Of a stretch of 64,000 nt of DNA, positions 24,882 to 36,469 are shown one piece after another. Under the pieces are notes generated by a model. The model saw nothing but the letters and a program-made list of their open reading frames with translations. It was not told the origin of the DNA and did not search any database. The DNA is from Collybia mongolica (Eukaryota; Basidiomycota; Agaricomycetes; Agaricales; Clitocybaceae). Where the stretch lies: contig JAAXNY010000009.1 in assembly GCA_013420905.1 (NCBI GenBank), forward strand, positions 62,001 to 126,000. Direction: 5' to 3'. Each line of letters opens with the position of its first letter. The first letter of the stretch is position 1. The translations under genes were made by a program, and so were the position numbers.

Positions 24882-26219
24882 ATGTACCACAACAACTCTA
24901 TCAGGATTCTTACGGGTTCGTCGTTTCGTTAGGAGTTTACTGTCCACGCCCCTGAACGGACTTCACTCCAGGGAATAGCCACCCCGAGCTCGCCAAAGCT
25001 GTGGCCGAGCGGTGAGCTGCCCTCCATGAGTTGCAGCTATATGACAGTCCATAAACTGGTGATCTGTTCACCCCACCCAGGCTCAACGTACCACTCGTTC
25101 CATGCACCGTGAAAAAGTTCTCCAACGGGGAAATCAACGTCAAAATCTCCGAATCCGTGCGGGACGAGGACGTCTTTATTATCCAGACGGGATGCGGGGA
25201 CGTCAACGACAACTTCATGGAACTCCTCATACTCATATCGGCATGCAAGATGGCGTCGGCAAGGAGGATCACTGCTGTCATCCCGTGCTTCCCGTACGCC
25301 AGGATGGACAAGAAGGACAAGTCGAGGGCGCCGATCACGGCGAAGCTGGTCGCTAACATGCTAACGGTTGCGGGCTGCGACCATGTCATTACAATGGATC
25401 TCCACGCTAGCCAGATCCAAGGGTTCTTCGACATTCCAGTCGACAACTTGTTTTCGGAACCGCTGATGATCGCTTATATTAAGCAAAATATCCCCAACTG
25501 GCGAGAGAGCATCATAGTCAGTCCGGATGCTGGTGGTGCTAAGCGGTGAGTCCCTACATCTTGCGGCGGTATCATCTCGTCTCACTTGCTGGTTTCTGTC
25601 AGTGTAACGGCTATCGCCGATAAGTTGGGAGTTGAGTTTGCTCTTATTCATAGGAAACGCGAGGGAAAGTCAGAGACGGCTCCCGAACGGATGGATCTTC
25701 TGGTCGGCGATGTCACAGACAAGGCAGGGTTACATCTCTCGATCAATTTCGCTGATATTTAATATATCTTACATAGGTTGCGATTCTTGTCGACGACATG
25801 ATCAATACAGGTTCTACCCTTACGCTAGCGGCTAAAACCCTGTCAGAAAAGGGAGCAAAATCTGTCCACGCTCTTATATCTCATGGTAAGAGAAATCCCA
25901 CTCCTCCCCGGCCCGGCAATTTGACGACACGTGATATTCAGGACTTTTATCGGAAAGCAATAAGAGCTTAATTCAACTATTACCTATTGAGCGATTAGTG
26001 GTATGCCCTTCAAGTCGCGCGCGCTCGTGATATCTGAGAACATTTCTATAGGTCACAAACACCATTCCACAAAAATACTCCAGTCATGGCTGTGGGAAGA
26101 TGGTAACGCTCGACATCAGCCCGACTATCGCAGAGAGTATTCGAAGAACGCACAATGGAGAAAGCATTAGCCTGCTGTTCGGAGAGTGGGCAGAGCCTTC
26201 AAGTGTCCCCATCCTCTGA
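24882..26219 (+). CDS. PRS: Ribose-phosphate pyrophosphokinase (PRPP synthetase)
   Basis: Makes PRPP from ribose 5-phosphate and ATP for nucleotide, histidine and tryptophan synthesis; cytosolic. Seven exons: 24882-24915, 24972-25011, 25081-25545, 25603-25723, 25777-25885, 25942-26000, 26052-26219; 331 residues, normal for the family. Motifs: [10 protein letters not shown], the regulatory loop around [17 protein letters not shown], metal-binding [23 protein letters not shown] and the PRPP-binding loop [15 protein letters not shown]. The fourth intron (25724-25776) must use a GC donor (AAG/GCAGGG) to keep the conserved TDK-VAILVDD junction; the only nearby GT donor breaks the frame. The usual large yeast Prs1-type inserts are absent, so it is a minimal-type subunit. 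Confidence 0.95.
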
Positions 26220-26374
26220 AAGGATTGTATTATTATATATGCGGACATATGTTTAGATTGGGCATTCGATACCTTCCTGCCAAAGCCCTTGCAAACTCGA
26301 CGGACCTGTAGGGCATCAAACACTAGAAAAATATGTACATATGGCAGGGTACATTTGAATCGTATTTGTATGTA

Positions 26375-27314
26375 TCATTCTCGAGGAGGTGCCCTCGCAG
26401 CTTCCTTTTCTCGGCTTAGGATAGTCTCAACGTTGGCTCCTAGTTTGCGACGATCTTCCAGAGAGAAAGGGCTTTGGGCGGCTGAATACCCCAGTTCTAA
26501 AACAGGCAAGTTGAAGTTCGAAGAATCAATCAGAGATCGATACTTACTGAGGCTTGGATACTGTAGTGGGATATCTGTGCTTCGAACAGGTAAAGTTTCC
26601 AAATCAAGGGGATATGGGGGACCAATCCATGCGTTCCGGATCTCATGGTCACTGTTTTTATGTCAAGTGATATCTATCACGACGGATTCCGAGGAGGAAG
26701 CACGAAGTCGTACCTTCGCTGTAAACCATGATCAGATCCCGAACGCCAGTTTTGCATAGAAACATACCTGGTCCCGTGTCAGGGGATGCACCAAAATACT
26801 GTTGGCGGTGTTTAGTGATATGGATAGGTATGCCACTGTACCAACCCACCTGAGCTGCCCGCGATTCATGCAAAGGTAAGAAAATACGGCCGAAAATGTT
26901 TCTCCAGGCACCCAAATCTCGTACGAACCTAGCCGGAGATTAAACGTCGGAAGGTCGGGGACTGTGTGTATAGCCTCTCACCAACGGGGTGTGGTCCAAT
27001 CGGTTCTGTGTTGACGCGGAAAAGCGGTACAGCCACGAAAGTGCCGTCGCGTCTCAGCCGCAGAACAGCGTCGCGTAACTCCAGCGCAGCATGATGCTCA
27101 GAGGCGTTCCGTTGGTGAAAATATATATCTGGTTACAACAGAATCAGACGTATATGTGAGAGAGGTCTTGTTGGTGGACGTGATTGGACACACGGAAATG
27201 CCACTCTCTGTGGATGGTTTGATGGTTACGACTTTAGAAGATCGTGAACGGTTATGCGCACTTAATCTCAGAATTGAGTACTGTCTCCAAGTCTGTGAGA
27301 GGTCTACTGGACAT
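26375..27314 (-). CDS. DOPA 4,5-dioxygenase-like protein (DodA family)
   Basis: Small non-haem iron extradiol dioxygenase family typified by fungal DOPA 4,5-dioxygenase, which opens the ring of L-DOPA to betalamic-acid precursors; the substrate here is unknown. Eight exons (minus): 27314-27262, 27207-27194, 27128-26982, 26928-26850, 26798-26768, 26718-26714, 26651-26548, 26496-26375; 184 residues, which fits the family. Motifs: EIKEWHFHIYF with the metal-binding His-x-His, RDGTFVAVPL, GPHPVGSYEIWVP, LVHPLTRDQ and AWIGPPYPLDL. Exon 6 is only 5 nt and exon 2 is 14 nt. Both are needed for the frame and for family motifs. The start codon is 7 bp from a plausible start on the opposite strand. Confidence 0.85.
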
Positions 27315-27321
27315 TCGTCAG

Positions 27322-28438
27322 ATGATGGGAGGACACAAAGAGATTTATCTTGCCGAAACTGGGTCCGAATTTTTCTCGCCGGGCCATGTGATGCGTTCCA
27401 TTGAGTTTACTGCGGGTCCGAGTCTCCTCCCACCATCACCTCAACTACCACCACCACGTTCCGTTACTGAAGTCCTAGCTAACTTGTGAGGATCCGTACC
27501 CCCCGTATCCCAAAAGGAAAATTACCTAACGTACTACAATACGAGCAGTGAGGACCACCAGGCTGTCCAATTTGAACCAGACGCCGACCTCCACCGGACA
27601 TCAAGTAGATATATAGACCAGGCTTTCTCCTGTGCGTGCGACCGTTCATCAGATATCATATTAGGGCTAAGTATTGTCCTCGGGTATTATGTCTATTGCA
27701 TCTAGCAACACACTATCCATTGGCAGGTAAGTCCCATCTCGCATCCATCATGACCTGATAGCACACTTAATGGATCTTCTTTTCGCAGCTTCGACGGAGA
27801 TGTCGAGATTGAACATCTTGAAGCCGTTCCTTATGGACTTACAGAAGCAATCATAGGCAAAGTCATCGACCGGCATATCCATGAATGGATAATCTTCACG
27901 ATCGCCCAGGACAGTGCCACCTTCTTCGATGAAAATGACCGAGTAACCTTTTTCCCTCACCGACTTGATCACACATCTTTCCTCGAACTGTGGAAGCCCA
28001 TAGGAGATCTCATGGCGGTGTCTTGGGCTTTCCGTTCCATCGTTTCCCGCCTGGTATGTATCGCTTTTGGAATTCGCCCATCTGAGCATGCGAGGTAGGT
28101 TGCATGATGTTCGTTAAGAATAGCAGCTGACAAGCGACTTATTTAGTTTGACCAAACAGATCTATGGCAAGGTGCGCTCGCTTTCCCTCTTCAGCACCGC
28201 TCTATACAGAGGCGCTCGGATGTCGACCCCATCCAGCTGGGAGTCCCCGTTCCTGGAGGCGTATGGTGACTATATCATTGTACAAGTGGGACCGTCGTCG
28301 TCGTCCGTCCCCCTCCAGATCCAGATAGATCGACTACACCTTCTGCGGCGCCGTTTCATCGTCAGTCTAACACGTGAGCTCGGAGAATCCCTGCTCGTTG
28401 ATGTTGAGTGGGCATTGAAGGATATGGGCTCTCGGTAG
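27322..28438 (+). CDS. Unknown multi-exon protein, divergent to the dioxygenase gene
   Basis: I do not recognise the family. Protein-like pieces: 27322-27486 (GGHKEIYLAETGSEFF, ending before a GTGAGG donor), about 27549-27690 (EDHQAVQFEPDADL, then ILGLSIVL), 27789-28050 (EIEHLEAVPYGLTEAIIGK, IIFTIAQDSATFFDENDR, FFPHRLDHTSFLELWKPIG) and a further exon near 28145-28250 (FDQTDLWQ followed by RRSDVDPIQLGVPVPG). The frame between 27690 and 27790 and after 28250 could not be joined cleanly, so either exons are missed or the gene is damaged. The start is chosen as the first ATG in the first open exon; an in-frame exon extension upstream to 27238 would overlap the dioxygenase's first exon on the other strand. 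Confidence 0.45.
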
Positions 28439-28439
28439 A

Positions 28440-28912
28440 TGCTCTTAAAGGTATGGTAAGACGCTACCCCAAGGGGTGTTGCGGGTGAGATATCGAACAG
28501 ATCCATACTGGCATATAAGCATTACACCCTTGTGTCGTAGGGATCGCCAGAGTGTGCCTGCTTAATCTGAATGAAATTTATGAAACCTCACTTCAAGAGT
28601 CATCCTCGTGTACAGAGGGGATTAGCGAGATAATAGATGGATAACACAAAGTCGGCGTCTCTAAGTCAAACCGTCACATAACACACAACCGCCACCTTCG
28701 GCGGCTTCCGAACGGTGATTGCACTGGCCTTATCTCCCACTAAGGCTAGCTGTGCGCAAGTTTATATAGCCTGAGTTCACAAAAAGGTATAACTAAAATT
28801 TCATTGCTCCCAGATGATGGAAATTCTACACTATTTGTATTACTTCCAGCTACTTAAGTCATAGAAAATGAGGTGGAATTTCCCACCTTAAGGGTTCCAT
28901 AGTGTTCTGAGC
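28440..28912. other. Intergenic, no gene seen
   Basis: No protein-like frame. It ends where the inverted copy of the membrane-protein exon begins. Confidence 0.5.
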
Positions 28913-29353
28913 CTGGGTTTCGACTCCTGCTGAGGGTCTTCGTCTATAGACATTAGGCTGCTTTCGACACTACTTTCAGTACATCTGAAATCCATATAAT
29001 CCTCTGACCGAGCCCTGTTTCTCTCCATCCTAGTCCGATGCGTGGTGCTATCCAACCGAGCGTGCCATTCGACTATATAACGTTTTGAATATTCACAAGA
29101 GTGACGGAGAGTTTTCAACACACCTGAATTCGTGGAGATATGGGCGGAGTGGGGTGAGGCAGGGACAAAAACCGTATCCACCCAGTCTTCCTGTCTTCCT
29201 CTGTGACGCCGGCGGGAGACCCACACACAGGTGCCAGCTAAGAAGATAAACGTTAAACCGCCAAGCACCCTCCAACGATAGCACCGATGTGCGCGGAAGA
29301 GTGTTTGCTGGAGATACTTGGGGCTGGGATGGTGGAGTTCGACGCTGCATCTA
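28913..29353 (-). pseudogene. Inverted partial copy of the S/T-rich membrane-protein exon
   Basis: About 440 bp nearly identical to 8318-8765, on the opposite strand. It encodes the same helix and cytoplasmic tail segment (LTFIFLAGTCVWVSRRR, IVEWHARLDSTTHRT). Differences include Met to Thr and Asp to Tyr changes and two single-base deletions in short G runs. One of these, just before the helix (GGAGGGTGC against GGAGGGGTGC), shifts the frame and creates an early stop. Similarity ends abruptly after the CAGGCTCAGA word, so the original C-terminal codons are missing. The copy begins exactly at a CAG that can act as a splice acceptor for the AA9-like exon upstream. Confidence 0.85.
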
Positions 29354-29700
29354 CTGAGCGGGTGATCGAAGTTCATGAGCACGCGTCAAACAGTCCAAGA
29401 ATATAGCACTCACCACCTAGGTTGATATAACCGGGGATAGACACCTTGGGAGGGTTTCCAGTCCCACCGCCGGTGATCCTGATCTGTGCGCAGGAAACGA
29501 AGGACTCAGAGGAGAGACCGTGGAGACCGATGCGGATGAGGTACTGGATTCGGGTATGTGATGAGTGACAATTGCGAGTAATAACGGAAAGTGGACATAC
29601 CTCTCCCGCGGGGACATTTTGGGGGATGATGGTCGTCAGCTGGGACTTCCCCAAGGCGGTGAACGAGAAAGGGTTAAAGCGCGCGTTCCATATCTAATAA
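29354..29700 (-). pseudogene. AA9-like lytic polysaccharide monooxygenase, C-terminal exons only
   Basis: Two minus-strand exons, about 29690-29601 and 29543-29414, read through a 57-nt intron as IIPQNVPAGEYLIRIGLHGL and then SFVSCAQIRITGGGTGNPPK, the pattern of the C-terminal half of AA9 copper monooxygenases (second-shell and axial region). The place of the usual Gln-x-Tyr reads Glu-x-Phe in my alignment by eye, which would be unusual. A 60-nt intron (29413-29354, GTGAGT donor) leads in frame into the duplicated membrane-protein fragment. I could not find the N-terminal histidine exon or signal peptide in 29700-30190. I therefore treat it as a truncated gene that now ends in a chimeric tail. 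Confidence 0.6.
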
Positions 29701-30190
29701 AGTTACTTTATGTTGTATGGATGGGGAAAGGGGACGGATGGTGGGTTGAATGGAATAAGGAGTGCCAAAGGTGTGAACTATAGTAACCTAAAAGTTAGCA
29801 AGGGAGCACGGTAGGCACTGGCGTACTTCGCACTCACCTGGAGAACCTGAGAGGTTGGGGGGGGGAGCACAACAGGGTCAGGTTCCCAGGCTGAGGTATA
29901 GGAGGCCCGATGTCTCACCTTCGTCGCGGAGACAAGGGAGCTCGATTATGATTGAGGATACAGTAATGAAATGTGGACCAGGTCCAGTTACACAGTGAGC
30001 GTTACATCTCGTTGCCTGTCGAGGTGGACGTGAGTGCACAGATAGAATCGGGTAAGTGTGGTGATTAGACTTATGTAAACAGTATTTTAAACTCGATTAA
30101 TTTCAAAAGAGTCACGTGAACATTGGTTCCTGGATAATATCAATGATAATCGCCTGAGACAAACCGTGTTGTTAACTTCAAGTCGAAAAC
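29701..30190. other. Intergenic or lost 5' part of the AA9-like gene
   Basis: Splice-like signals on the minus strand occur near 29840-29925 but no AA9 N-terminal motif could be read. It holds the 5' flank of the gene at 30191. Confidence 0.35.
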
Positions 30191-33100
30191 ATGGACAGCC
30201 CTCCAAAACAATCAAAGAGATTGCCCAGTTCCCCGCCCCCTATGTCGTCCGAAACCACTTCAAGACAGCCGAAATCGCCACGCCTTGATCCTGCTACGTC
30301 AACCATGACCGCGACGGCGCAATCTGACACTCAGCCCTCTGGGGTAGGCCAATTTCCTACCACAGATCCACAGGATTCTTCAGCAACAGGGGCTGTCTCC
30401 GACTTTGACATGAACACATTAAAATCTTCTGAGGTTCATATTCGTTCTGGGAATTTTGGCACGGCACTGGCAGTCATTGTATCCTTGGACGTTATTCAAC
30501 ACCCCAGCTCAGTCTTCACCGGATGTGGATGGAGTAATATTACAGGAGCCGAAAAAGCGATCGTTGATGATCCTAAACTTGAAAATCTGATAAGAGGCTG
30601 TTTCGAGAAGGGAACTTTGGAGCCTCTGCGTAGAAAAGGTGGTGTATTGGACGAGCTTTCACTGGGTTGCCGAGGTTTACCCATTTATAGTCAAAAGTTC
30701 CACCCCAGGTCGTGGAAGCTCGATCGTTAAAGATATGAGTGCAGGTAAGTTCTGGATGGCGATCTTGGCCTCGTCGCTAATAACCTTTCAACAGTGCGCG
30801 GAGGTCAGACTTATGTCATTTGATTCTTAGCGTAGTGACGTTTACCTTTATTCTAGTTGTGAAGAAAGCCTGGGAGGTCAACTATGAGGGCAACTCCGGT
30901 AGCCTTTTAGTCGAAGCGCTTCACACTATGAGCAGCAAAAGAACCCTAAAGGAATATAGCAATCTCGTCCCTGTTGTCCAAAGCTCCGGGATGGGAAAAT
31001 CCAGGACTGTTGATGAGGCTGCAAAAATGATATTTACCCTTCCGTTTAACCTAAGGTCTGACGATGACACCACTGGTAAGTCCCTTTTAAACCCGTCATT
31101 CCGCATTGTGTTGTCGGCTGAACATCCAAAGCGTATCCACCACCACATAAAGAAATCCGCGATTTCTTCAACGTGGCAGATCCCAAGAGATTTTCGAAAG
31201 ACCAGCTCGAGTATCGATACCTTCACTTCTTCAAGCAGCTATTCGACATGGTCAACGCTGAAGTTTCAAAAGTCATGATCTGCGAGACGTACAACAAACT
31301 TGCCTCAACTTGGCACAGCAATTTTAGCGAAACAGCACAAAATGAATTATACCATGAAGCGGTGGAGGTGAATGCCCTTGATGATTCTTTATAAACTCTC
31401 TTGACCTTCTACGAGAAAGCGTTAGATGAGCTGAAAACTAAGCCTTTCGTTGAAGACGCTTTGGACGATAGCAGAACAGCGGGTAGGTTGTATCGGCTGT
31501 CTTTGTCTGATACCACGGTCTAATGTAAATGTCAGTAAAGACATCGGCTCAAAAGCTTATCACTACTATCGACGCAAAGTCTGCAACAAACGGGTCTGAT
31601 CGAACAGAAGGAAGAGGCCAGCATAAGCGTCCAGTGAAAATGATGCTCTATTTCGATGAGTCGCATGAACTTGTGTACAAGTTCACAAAGGCAGATAAGG
31701 ATAATGAGGCACAGTCACCGTATCAGGTCTTGTGCAAGTCTTTGAACAGCGTCATGCAAGAAGATATTTTCGTGGTTCACTTGTCCACCAATTCCAATCT
31801 AAGTCGTTACTCCCCTCATCAAGGCCGCTTCTGGTCACATCGGGGCGACCCGGCAGGGCCCGTCCAAGGCGACGACTTGCAGGCTCCATTCACCGAGCTG
31901 CCTTTTGATGTTTTTGCTGCTGTGGAGGAAGGAAAGATCGATCTCACTAACGTTTCACAATTAAAACATATTGGAAAATTTGGCCGACCTCTGTACGTCA
32001 TCTTATTACGCATAAATATACCTTTGACTCACCATTGCCTAGGTTCAACACGATGTTGGAGGCAGGTCATACTGACATAGTCACGTTCGCAGTGCAGAAA
32101 CTATATGGGCATCCGAGAAAAGAAAATGAGAACGGCCGGCTTGCGGCACTCTCTATTAGACTGATGTTTGAATTCGAACCCCTGCGCGAATTGGCAAAGG
32201 ATAAAGAAGTAGAACTTGTTGCAGGTCACATGCGCATTGCTTATTCTGTTCCGCAACATCGCCTTTACATTCGTTCTGGCACTCCCTCGGAACCATTGTT
32301 GGCTGAAGCGTCGGCACGTATCATGGCGAAGAGTGACCCTTTGACCCTGCTGCAAGGGTTTTTACAACGTGGTCTCATATCTAAGGGCGAACGGGGAGAA
32401 CTGGTTGGTCGGCTTATCCTTACACTGGCTCATGACAAGGCAATCGAAGCAGGCAAAAAGCAGCTCTTCAGTGAGCCAATTGGCGTTATTGGATTCTTGG
32501 AGGCCCTTATTGGCAAAACCTACATTAATTCCGTCAAAAAATCAAAGCCTGCAAACGTCGTTGATGGCCAAACTCTCGAGGAAGCCTTTGCCAATGCCCA
32601 ACTTAACTTCACTCACTTCGTCAAAGGAGGAGATTCAAGCATTGTATCAGATGGAATTGCTTGGATGGCACTTGCGCGTTGCATGGCCTTTGCTTGTGCG
32701 AACGATCAGCGGACAATTGACCTGTACATTCCGGTCCTTCTGTGGGAAGAAAAACTCAGTCGGTGGGCAGTCTCCGGAATCTTCATCCAGTTCAAGAATC
32801 GTGCTTCACAAGAGCGAGTTATAATTGATGCCGCGAAGCTTGGTTTTTTCACACATGCGGACCCCGCCGGAGAAAGGGCGGAGCGATACAACACCAGACC
32901 ATACATCACCATTGTTATGAACATGGGGGTGCGAGAAAAAATATCGGCGCAGCCCGAGGAGGCAAAGTCGCGGACACCACCTATGTCAACAACTCAGACA
33001 GGCCTCGCAGATTTGAAGACCACTCCATCCCAAGTGACAACTGAAGCGGGCCCGACCCGAGCACAGCAAAAGCGAGGGGGTGGTGCGATAAATGTTCACC

Positions 33101-33405
33101 CCCGATATGCTATCAATATGACTGGCTGCTCATCTAATGTATACGGCGTCCTTGCCTCGGATTCGAAGAAGGTGGTGGAGGGTATGCTTTCTGTACACAA
33201 TATCCTCGACGAGCACCCACGAACCGGGGAGAGCTTTCTCAATGCCGTATGTCACTTAAAGCCGTTCTGGGCTAGGGGCGAGAGTTCCTTTCACTGGGCT
33301 ACTGGTATGAACAAAGATGAAGTAGTCGATGAAGACGAGGGTGTATTTGTAGGGCATGATGACGATGATGATGGCAAGCCTGATGCTGATATGGTGGTTG
33401 ATTAG
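30191..33405 (+). CDS. P-loop NTPase-like protein of an expanded Agaricomycete family
   Basis: Large multi-exon gene. The N-terminus is Ser/Pro/Thr-rich and low-complexity. Downstream, VVQSSGMGKSRTVDEAAKMI is a Walker A loop and KMMLYFDESHELVYKF a Walker B strand with DE, so ATP binding is likely. The last long exon (from about 32040) is alpha-helical (FEFEPLRELAKDKEVELVAG, LQGFLQRGLISKGERGELVG) and ends in an acidic tail (VGHDDDDDGKPDAD). I recall proteins with this GTGKS/DESH pair and the same C-terminal block as a high-copy family of unknown function in Agaricomycetes, but I cannot check it here. Introns of 50-60 nt interrupt it at about 30645, 30745, 31075, 31480 and 31990. Exact borders in the 30640-30870 stretch are unresolved. 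It sits at the edge of the transposon island. Confidence 0.7.
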
Positions 33406-34009
33406 TGTTTTGTGATCGACATGAATATCTGCATCTTCTCTCTCAAAACCACATATGTATCATAGTGTTCCACCAATCAAGTAGCAAGCAAAGGGCAGTT
33501 AATAGAGAGAATTTGAGACTTGTACTCAACTACCACGGTTTAGTTTAATAGGCTTGTCTTCTAACAAGCCCATGCCCGGAACCTGGTTAATTCACAAGGG
33601 ACATATCGAAGGTGAACGTTGGACTATACCATTTTATTGGCCCTTGTAAAGCTTATAATTTGAAATACATGGTCTAGCCATCATGGTAAAATTACCAGGT
33701 CCAAATGCCACTGACTTAATTTTTTGCTTTGAGGGTGCTTGACCTGTCATGATTTTGCAACTCAAACTGTAGCATATGTAAAGTACAACAAGACTGACAA
33801 TTCAAAGATACAATACAGATAGGTAGATAAGGTAGGGATGTAAATACAATGCATGCAGCTGAAACAGTAAGATTAATGCTATTCCTCTGTCAGTAGATTG
33901 TTCACTTTACCCTCTTCCTCTTCCCCTTCTGAGTCACTATCAATGATTGGGTCAAAGGGTATCTCAGTTATACAAGTGGACTCTGTTAGAATTGACCTCT
34001 ATATATAGC

Positions 34010-34105
34010 TTACTTGAGGTAGAGGGCCATTACTGGCAGATACAAGTCCTTATTTTTTTTTTGACTTTTCTTTATATTTCTAGAACCAGCTTGTTGCAAT
34101 AGAAC
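34010..34105. repeat. Dispersed repeat, copy 2
   Basis: Same orientation copy of 1605-1700, sharing GGTAGAGGGCCATTACTGGC, the T-run and TTCTAGAACCA. It has a short deletion after the T-run relative to copy 1. Confidence 0.7.
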
Positions 34106-35132
34106 CAAGAATGAACTCCTTGGTCTCAGTCTCCATTAAATTCAGCAGGGATGTGAACCTTCACTTTGGTGGGTTTTTGGGTATTCATGGCTATCTGGGT
34201 GGGTTTTGTTGGAGAGAGTGCTGGTGGAGGTGCTGCAGATCTGACAGGAGTCTGTGTGGGTGCCCATTTGGATCATCAGCAAAAGGTCCAGGACCTTACC
34301 TTGGAATACATTGCAAATACAAGGTCTACCATTTGATTCTCAGGCACCAACCTGGTACCCCCAATGTATAAGAATGTATAAGTGCAAATTCTGATGTAAA
34401 ATTGTGCCTGCTCCAATGCTGGTGGACTTCATATGGTCTTCCAGTTTGGTGAGCAATGCAAGGCCAGGTAAGGTTGGCAAACCTTGTGAGCAATGTAAGG
34501 CTTGGCCAGGTCATCCAAGCAACTAACAGACTAGTAGCATCCTTATATCATATCAAATCAAGTTTGAAAAATAATAATAATAATTTTATCAAGTGCAGTT
34601 GCTATGTAGTGAGAACCTGTAAACACAAAGCCAAGACAAAGTTGCTGTGAGTCTGGCCATGAGAAAGCAATAGTGAAGTTGATGAGTGGAATGGCTGAGA
34701 GAAATTGAGAATGCATTGCAGATTGAAAGTTAGCATCAAAGCAGAAAGTGAGCATTGGGAGTGAGCATCAAGGTGGAAAGTAAGCATTGGGAATGAAGCG
34801 AGTGTCAGAAGCCAAGAACCAGTATGAGGCATGTGTAGAATTTTGTGGTGAGGTAGTGGTGTGGATGGCGCATATCATTCTAGGATTTTGCCTTCTGCCT
34901 ACCCTTTTTTGCAGCCACAGTAGTTGGTCCTTTGTCCTTGGGTTGTCTCCCTTTTGGCCCATGAGGTGGGCTAGGCAGGGGCAGTGACAGGATTGACTCA
35001 TTGTCCAAATCTACTATCCAACAAGGTGCTGGATTTGGGAGGCATAGACAAGAGCCAGATGAAACTGGTGGCAGTGATTTTCTCAAGTGGCACGCAGGTA
35101 CAGAGACTGGGATTGAGTCTGAAGTTGGGCTC

Positions 35133-35195
35133 AAGCAAGGCAGACTTGAACAAGGGGGGCTTGAACAAGGTGGGCTTGGGGGAGGTGGGCTGGAA
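35133..35195. repeat. Imperfect short tandem repeat
   Basis: Three to four imperfect ~15-bp units of the type GACTTGAACAAGG / GGCTTGAACAAGG / GGGCTTGGGGGAGG. Confidence 0.55.
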
Positions 35196-36469
35196 GTGTT
35201 AGTGGTGTTTGGAGTGTGAGAATGGCCAGCAACTTTGGCTTTGTGAGCAAGACATTGTGCCCTCAGTCTTGCAGGATCAGAGGGGCCTGTTTGTTCAACA
35301 AGAATTGGCTCTACAGGCAGTTTGAAAACAAGCCTGCATGTAAAACTGTTAGAAGGGCCAAAGAAGAAAGAACTTGGGTGGAGTGGGCCAACACACTGTG
35401 TGGCAGGTACTCATTCTTTATTTCTTTTCTTAGGAGAAATAAGTCCATTCCACATTCAGGAAGTTGTAAAAATGACTAGAAACAATGTAGATGATAGTTT
35501 ATAGAGGTCATGTGACCATGGGAAAATGTTACCAAGTAAACAAGCAATGCCTGTGCACAAAGCCCAATGCCATAGCTTGCCTGGTTATGGAGAAAACACA
35601 AAAACCATCAGAACTAACTTTTACCAGGATCATGTACACTAAATAAGCATTCAGATTGTTGTCATGTATTTGGTATGCTTATGTGGTGGAATAGATCATG
35701 TGACATGTGTCAATAAATAGAGAAGTCAATCTTATTTGTATTTCAGGTAAATATAGTAGTAGTTGTTGATTATTCCAATGTTTAGTGTAATTTCCCACAA
35801 GGGTCATGTTTGGTCAGGGTCATTGTTGTTATAAGATGTTTATTCACCCCTGGCATAACACACAGACCTTCAAAACTAGCTGAATCTGGACATTTCTGAT
35901 ATTTCACTCAAAATAGACTGTGGGAAAAATATGCTCAACAAGGAAATTGTAGAGCCATGTTTGTACATTCCAAACATATAAAAACAAAGTTAATAGCTTT
36001 ACTGGTTATGGAGAAAATCACAAAATAAATTTTGAAACATGATGCTTTGAAATATTAGATATGCATAATTTTGATGGCATCATCAAAAGCATTATGTAAG
36101 CATCCCAAATACATGCAAATTATGTCACAATACTTTGTATTTGTGGAGAAATGCTGTAAAAAGCCATAAGAGAAGAAAAATCCCATTATGGAAATATTTT
36201 CCCACGGTGTTGAAATATGAATCAATGAATGAATGAATCACCTTTCTGCCCGAAAACTGGGTTGATAAAGAACTCATAACATAGATATGTAACGTCCCCA
36301 ATAGGGCCCAGCCCCAGGGGACTATAATACCACACTAAAAAAAAAAAGGGGGTGAGCTACCTTCCCGAAGGGAAGCCCGGCAACCATGGCAGGTACTCCC
36401 AGGCCCCTAGCTGCACTTAGAGGAGGGATACTCATGATACTCTTGTAATGGAAGGAGAGTTTGTATTAT

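Larger units (their letters stand above)
33406..36469. other. AT-rich repeat DNA of the transposon island, no gene seen
   Basis: Open stretches here are short and without motifs. It contains the second copy of a dispersed repeat (34010-34105), an AAT microsatellite (about 34567-34585) and a G-rich patch of imperfect GGGCTTGAACAAGG words (about 35133-35195). Confidence 0.6.

Noticed and set aside
26768..26915. Reading the dioxygenase introns as coding (frames with RASSSESVVID or AQVGWYSGIPIHITKH)
   Set aside because: These frames lack family motifs; the spliced frame with the 5-nt exon matches the DOPA-dioxygenase pattern throughout.
36332..36346. CACTAAAAAAAA as left terminus of the Tnp2 element
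   Set aside because: No matching TTTTTAGTG terminus or target duplication could be found on the other side.
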